Source of the DNA: Lycorma delicatula
Lineage: Eukaryota; Arthropoda; Insecta; Hemiptera; Fulgoridae
Length of the DNA: 64,000 nucleotides
Assembly: GCF_047948215.1 (NCBI RefSeq)
Contig: NC_134456.1
Location: 198,722,034-198,786,033 of the forward strand
Reading direction: 5' to 3'
Shown piece after piece: positions 1 to 64,000 of the stretch; position 1 is the stretch's first letter, and each line of letters starts with the position of its first letter. The notes beneath the pieces were generated by a model. The model saw nothing but the letters and a program-made list of their open reading frames with translations, ran no database searches and had not been told where the DNA came from. A program made the translations under genes and the position numbers.

Positions 1-58995
<58,995 letters not shown>

Positions 58996-60263
58996 CTGTA
59001 AGTGATTGACAAAAGTCACAAGTCATAAGAAGTACCATAAGCCAGTAATATGAAAAGTGATATGTGATTTGGTTTTCCATTGTCTTTCGCATAAACAAAA
59101 TTGTTTATGCCTGGTAAAATGCATTTCAGACCTACAAGTAACACTTTCACTCTATTCCCAACTGTTCATAAGAGAACATCATCATTCTTAGAGATGTAGC
59201 CACTTCAACAAATGCCTCTTGTACCTCAGGTGCTTTGAACCATATGATAGAACAACAGCTACATATATACTGCCTCAATATGGGAGGGAATAATCAAATC
59301 TTGTACAAAGATTCAAGAATACCTCTAAAGAAATATTCGTAAACTAGCATTATAGAGACAATTAGATAAAACACAAAATTTTTATTTAGTCCTTATATTC
59401 AATTTGAAAGAAAATGCCAATATAAATGTCACACAAGTACTTATCAATAACATTATTTCTTGGTTATATTTTAACTAGCATAATTATAATGGCTGTAGAC
59501 AACCCAATGTAAGTTAGTAGTACTCCTGAAAATGACACAGCCACTCTCAAGCATAACAAGTTCAATGCTAGGCTTACTAGGAAAATGGAGTGAAGTGATT
59601 TACTATTACATTCGTCAATGAGTCCAATACACTGCTGCATATCTGCTTACCAATTCCACCAAACTTCAGGTGATTTTCAGCCCTACAAATAACATCTTCA
59701 CTCTTTTCACATCAGGTTCTGACTATATAGTGAGCACCATTACACTAAAAGAAAGTAACGCTTAACGGTGCCTGTTTTATCTAGGTTATTTACTGGAATC
59801 ACAGCCATGGGGAAGATTGAGATCAATACAATAAAGCAACTAATTATTGTATCCCTTTCTATTTTGAAATAGTGCATTATATAGACCAATTTAAATAAAT
59901 AGGGTAAACATATATTCTTATCAATTTAATTATATCTGGGGCCTGTTTGTTTCAATATAATTATTTTTAACAGTCTGTTATTCAATTTGATATTTACCTT
60001 GCATTAAGAATTTATTTTTTGGTTGATGTAGTACATTTCTAACATGTTATGTTCATGAATTAATATTTACTATTGTATCATTAGCAGTGGTAAGTTCTAG
60101 TTCAACTTTCATAAACATCTCTCTTGCTCTTTTCTATCCACATTCTTTTTATTTCTCATTGTTATTTTCCAGGCTTAAGTTATAACATTTAAATTTTGGT
60201 ACTACCTTTCTCTTTCTCTTTTTTTCTATGCTTGATTTTTGTTTTCTTCTTTCCTTACTAGGT

Positions 60264-60265
<2 letters not shown>

Positions 60266-60298
<33 letters not shown>
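60266..60298. repeat. (TA)n microsatellite
   Basis: Over 30 bases of uninterrupted TA repeats. Confidence 0.92.
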
Positions 60299-60299
<1 letters not shown>

Positions 60300-62518
60300 T
60301 ATATACTAGCGTTTCCCCAGTGCAGTCATTTTTTTCATTTTATGATTTTTAGTGAAGTAACCAGAGGTTTTTTTAACCTTGCTGCACACCTCTAGTGTAC
60401 AGCAAGTCATGTTGCACAGACAGTAATAGTGGCAGTGATAGTGTTGGTTGAGCTCCTGTGCCATATACCTGTCCCTTAAAAAATTGAAATTCAAAAAACC
60501 TCAAAAATGGCTTTTAGAAATTTATCTGAAGAGTATTTGCAAGTCTCAATCTAGTGAATATCTCATTTCATATAGCCAGAAAAAAGGAAAATTTCCAATC
60601 ATTTTTCAAATTTTTTTTCCTTTCTTCACCCCTTTCAAGATCGAATTTTAGAAGATCTAGAAAACTGGTTTTTAGTTATTCACATGAAAATTACACACAC
60701 CAGAAATCAAGTTGATAACTTTATTTTTTACAGAAAGATTAAAAACGAGTAAATTTCATCATTAATCCACTTTAACTCTTTAATCTTGTAATTTCAAAAA
60801 ATCCTTTCTTAGTGTGCATTTTATGTGCAAATTTTCATCAATTTATCTTTCTATCAGAACAAGTTACTTTACAGGTAAATACATGTTATATATCACAATG
60901 ATTTTAAAAAAATTATTTTATCTGTTACATAAAGTACATTCATACTGATCTCAGAAATATCAGGTAAGTATATGATGCCTTTTGACAACATTATTAACTA
61001 ACTTAGTTTGTTTTAATAGTTTGGTTAGGTAGCTAGAACTTTGTTGAGTGTTAGTTCTCAGCCTGCTGCGCCTAACATTAACAATCTCGTTAATCCACCA
61101 TTAAATTTGATAATTTCAATTTCATGTAACTTTTAATTTTCTTAAGTTGGAGATAATTCACTTTGCTTTACATTGATAGCAAAAACCTGTGAGCTATGTA
61201 CACCTGAATAACCAGCATCACTATGCAACCTGAGTTATCTTTCAACCACACAATTTTTTGTTATGATGATGTGCATCTCTTGAGGTCATTTTAATCTTAA
61301 ATCAAGGAATGTAAAATTGACATCAAGTTTTAACTGAATTTTTAAAGCTAATATTTAAAAAAAAAATGACCACTCTCTTCTTTTCTGCGGACTATTTCTG
61401 TGAACACTACTTTTTACTATTACTTCTACTATTCACTACTATTACTCACTACTGAAAATCTCACGTCTGAAAATCTACTATTCCTTCTGTGAATACCACA
61501 TTTCCTATTGTTCTAGATTTACCTGTTATTAATAAAAAACAAAAAACTCTTCTGTTAAATATTTTGTATAGTTAATTTTTTGAGATTAAAAGAGTTTTAA
61601 CAGTTTAATATAAACTAATATAACGTAAACACTTATAACATTTATTATTATAAGATTGGAATATAATTAATAATAGAATAATTAACAGAAGCCTCCAGAC
61701 AATGTTATTTTCCAGTAAAGTGGTTTTTTGGGGGGTTACTAGTTTACATATTTATTTCCAATCTAACTGAAATTAATTGGTATTCATACATATTTGTAAA
61801 CTTACTTTTCTGATATCATAATAATGAAAATAATAATTTATTTTTTCATTAAAAGTCATCAATAAATGAGACAAAGTTTAAATCTGATTGATTTAGAAGA
61901 AAAAAATACTATTCTTAAATTTGGAATATCTATTAAAACCAATCATTAATCAAATAACCAAAATAATTTTGAACACTAAATAACTAATTTTTTTTTTTAA
62001 ATTTGAATTAAAAAATCGAAATGTAAACATATCTTTAATTTGATAAAACAACGAAATGAAAATTGTTTTTGAGCCAGTTTGATGAATCAACGAATTTATT
62101 TCCTTTCATTCCTTTCTTATAGTGATAATTTCAAAATCAGGGTCGAATATTAGAAAATTTATTAATTATTTTTATGTCTAGCGACAATCGTTATTGTGCA
62201 AAACGTTTTCTTGAATAAGAATAAAAAATATCACTCCAAATCTCGTTCGTATACCACCGAAAGTTATCGTTGACAATTCACATAAAGATCTAACAATAAA
62301 ACCAATACTGATATTTACAAAACATTAAATTACCTACAGGTTGAAAAAAATATTTTAGTAAAATGTGATCACAATTAAATATAAAGGAAGATTTGGTCGT
62401 AACAGCTGTGACTGAAAACAGATAAATTGTGAATAATCGATCCTTCAAAATGCTATTAAATTCCCTAGTATAAAATTAATCACAAAGGCCTAAGAAACTA
62501 ATTAATTTTATTTCTTAC

Positions 62519-62745
62519 AGAACCGATAAATAAAGAATGAATGTTTATTAAAAGCAATGAAGTAATGTGTTCGTGAACAACTACGTCGTACCACCCGTTG
62601 TAGAATAGTAGAGACTAAATAATCGTGGTCGGTCGGCTGCAGTACCTTTCAAGCACAAGTATGCCAGGCACACCATTAGTAAAAGAAAAGAAGGAACTTC
62701 ACGCACACAATATCATAATTCTCTGAACATTTAACTGAAATGCTT
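62519..62745 (-). promoter_or_regulatory. Candidate promoter / 5' noncoding exon
   Basis: Within an A+T-rich setting this patch has several CpG steps (ACTACGTCGTACC, CGTGGTCGGTCGGCTGCAG). On the minus strand it would end at a good donor, TCGGTTCT followed by GTAAGAAAT, at 62518-62517. The only minus-strand ATG frame in it closes after 31 codons, so if it is an exon it is noncoding or uses a short upstream ORF. There is no TATA box evidence. Linked to the C2CD2-like gene only by position and orientation. Confidence 0.3.
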
Positions 62746-64000
62746 TATTTTTTACGTTAATTTTAAATCACCGTATAATATATTAATAATACTGAAAATA
62801 TATAGAAAAATAGCATACAATATCGTTATTGTTCAGTAAAAGTATAATGTGTGACAGATTTTACTGAATGTACAATCGAAAAATCATCCTGCTGTCACTT
62901 TATTAGCGGCTGAAAAATCAAAGTTTCAGTTATTTATTTTTTTCGGTTTAAATATATTATATTCATAAAAAGTTCAAATATTTATGTATGTAGACAAAAA
63001 ATTCCGTGAACGGATTTTATATTTCTCAACATACTGAGGACCACAGGATTAAAAAAATAATAAAATATAGATAACCTAATTTTTTATGCACGCATGAGTT
63101 GGCCTCTATTTGGTTTTATATATCAGAAACAATTTAACCCCCCAAAAAAAAAAATTGAAGAGATAGCTTTGTACTAAGGAGGATTGAATCTACCATATAT
63201 TTTTTAAATTTGATTGAGAGGGTGAAGAATACTGAGGTGATAAATAATCTGAAAGAAGTTCAATTTAGAAAATATTGTTACATATGCGTGATTTTCAGCG
63301 CATGGCAAAAAATATCATAATATAATATTAGGAAAAATCCATAAACCGGAAAAGGTTCCGATATTTTAAACGAATATACGAGAAATTCATTTATTCAAAC
63401 TGCATTTACGATCATCAAGAATTATGGATCTAGGTAAAACATTATTAAATCAAATCATCATAAGAAATTTGAATGGGCATTTCATCAATCAATTAGATTG
63501 ATTTTATGTATAATTATCTTTATTATTATCATCATCATTATCGCCGTCCTCGTATTTATTCTATAGATTGAGGATAAAAACTGATAATTCGTATTCTTAA
63601 TTTAAATAATAAATGCCGTTAACCGACTCGAAAAGGAGTCCGATCAAGGATAATCTTAAAAAGCTGTTCACATATAACAAAAATAAGCACTCCAGAAATT
63701 GCCTGGAAAGATCGAGGAAAACTGTGGGAAAACTCGATAAGAACAGAATTACAAAATAAAAATAACACACGTAGTACATTTGTGTATTTTATCTTCATTC
63801 AAATTCAATTTAAGCTTAAATAAATAAATTTATGTATTTATTTAAACAAATTTTACCATTAAAAGTATTTATTTGAACGTTTTTTGCGATTATACGGTAA
63901 ATGCAAACATACTGGAGTGGATGGTGGATACTTGAAGTTTTATTGTAATTTAAAAAGGTAAATGTACTTCTTAACTCGGAATAGTCATAATTACATATCG

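Larger units (their letters stand above)
58996..64000. other. Upstream region of the gene: intron or 5' flank, no confirmed exon
   Basis: Mostly A+T-rich. Two diverged look-alike blocks occur near 59125-59185 and 59675-59745 (TTCAGACCTACAAGTAACA versus TTCAGCCCTACAAATAACAT). A (TA)n tract lies at about 60266-60298. A CpG-richer patch is at 62519-62745. No coding exon could be tied to the gene here, and the SMP N-terminal half and membrane anchor should lie here undetected or beyond 64,000. Confidence 0.45.

Noticed and set aside
60306..60494. Cys/His-containing minus-strand frame that could be a zinc finger or the missing upstream exon
   Set aside because: Cys/His spacing fits no finger, the frame cannot be joined to the gene, and the stretch has no splice sites in phase.
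60940..60975. Plus-strand exon ending at AATATCAG|GTAAGTATA
   Set aside because: The donor is strong, but no open, conserved-looking frame or matching acceptor lies upstream.

Overview
The window is eukaryotic nuclear DNA from an arthropod, most likely an insect and perhaps a hemipteran. It is very A+T-rich, with short coding islands separated by multi-kilobase introns bounded by GT...AG sites. It also carries Tc1/mariner, hAT and non-LTR elements and tRNA-derived SINEs. The insect and hemipteran placement is an inference from repeat types and protein style, not proved. There are no bacterial operons, CRISPR arrays or rRNA genes.

One host gene dominates. It runs right to left on the minus strand, and its exons can be chained by reading frame from about 58,995 down to position 1, where it leaves the window. 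Twelve exons (1-61, 3252-3405, 9524-9706, 11134-11215, 15461-15508, 29937-30058, 34783-34918, 40566-40764, 43466-43574, 44411-44510, 48878-49081, 57783-57962) join with matching phases at GT/AG sites. Two microexons, 20456-20479 (24 nt) and 58967-58995 (29 nt), also fit the frame. The predicted protein has an SMP-like lipid-binding segment, a C2 domain spread over four exons, a Ser/Thr-rich linker, an Arg/Lys-rich block ending in RSKTRSKS, and a conserved C-terminal piece that continues beyond the window. This resembles the C2CD2/TMEM24-like (phospholipid transfer, ER-plasma membrane contact) family. The amino-terminal exons are not recognisable here. A locally CpG-richer patch near 62.5-62.75 kb is a weak candidate for a 5' noncoding exon or promoter.

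The introns hold the rest. From left to right: a SINE-A copy (0.64 kb) and a dispersed repeat (2.3-2.8 kb); a decayed Tc1 element (7.4-8.7 kb); a 101-bp tandem duplication (11.5 kb); a mariner split by a SINE (21.1-22.0 kb); a second mariner split by a different SINE with a target duplication (22.6-24.3 kb); a mariner-type MITE (25.1 kb); a long but dead LINE with endonuclease and reverse transcriptase (26.7-29.4 kb); a decayed transposon with very long inverted ends (30.7-32.8 kb); a nearly intact-looking mariner with perfect 27-bp ends inside a (TA)n tract (35.5-36.8 kb); a pogo-like MITE (42.8-43.1 kb); a SINE-A copy (44.0 kb); a LINE 3' end with its poly-A tail (49.5-50.4 kb); two hAT copies in opposite orientation (52.4-55.2 kb); a LINE relic (56.2-57.0 kb); and a solo long end of the 31-kb transposon family (57.1-57.3 kb).

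No multi-gene system operates here. The biology is one large membrane-lipid gene whose introns are a record of nested transposition. The most useful leads are the exon chain with its two microexons, the predicted calcium-independent C2 domain, the perfect-TIR mariner, the inverted hAT pair, and the long-TIR element family.
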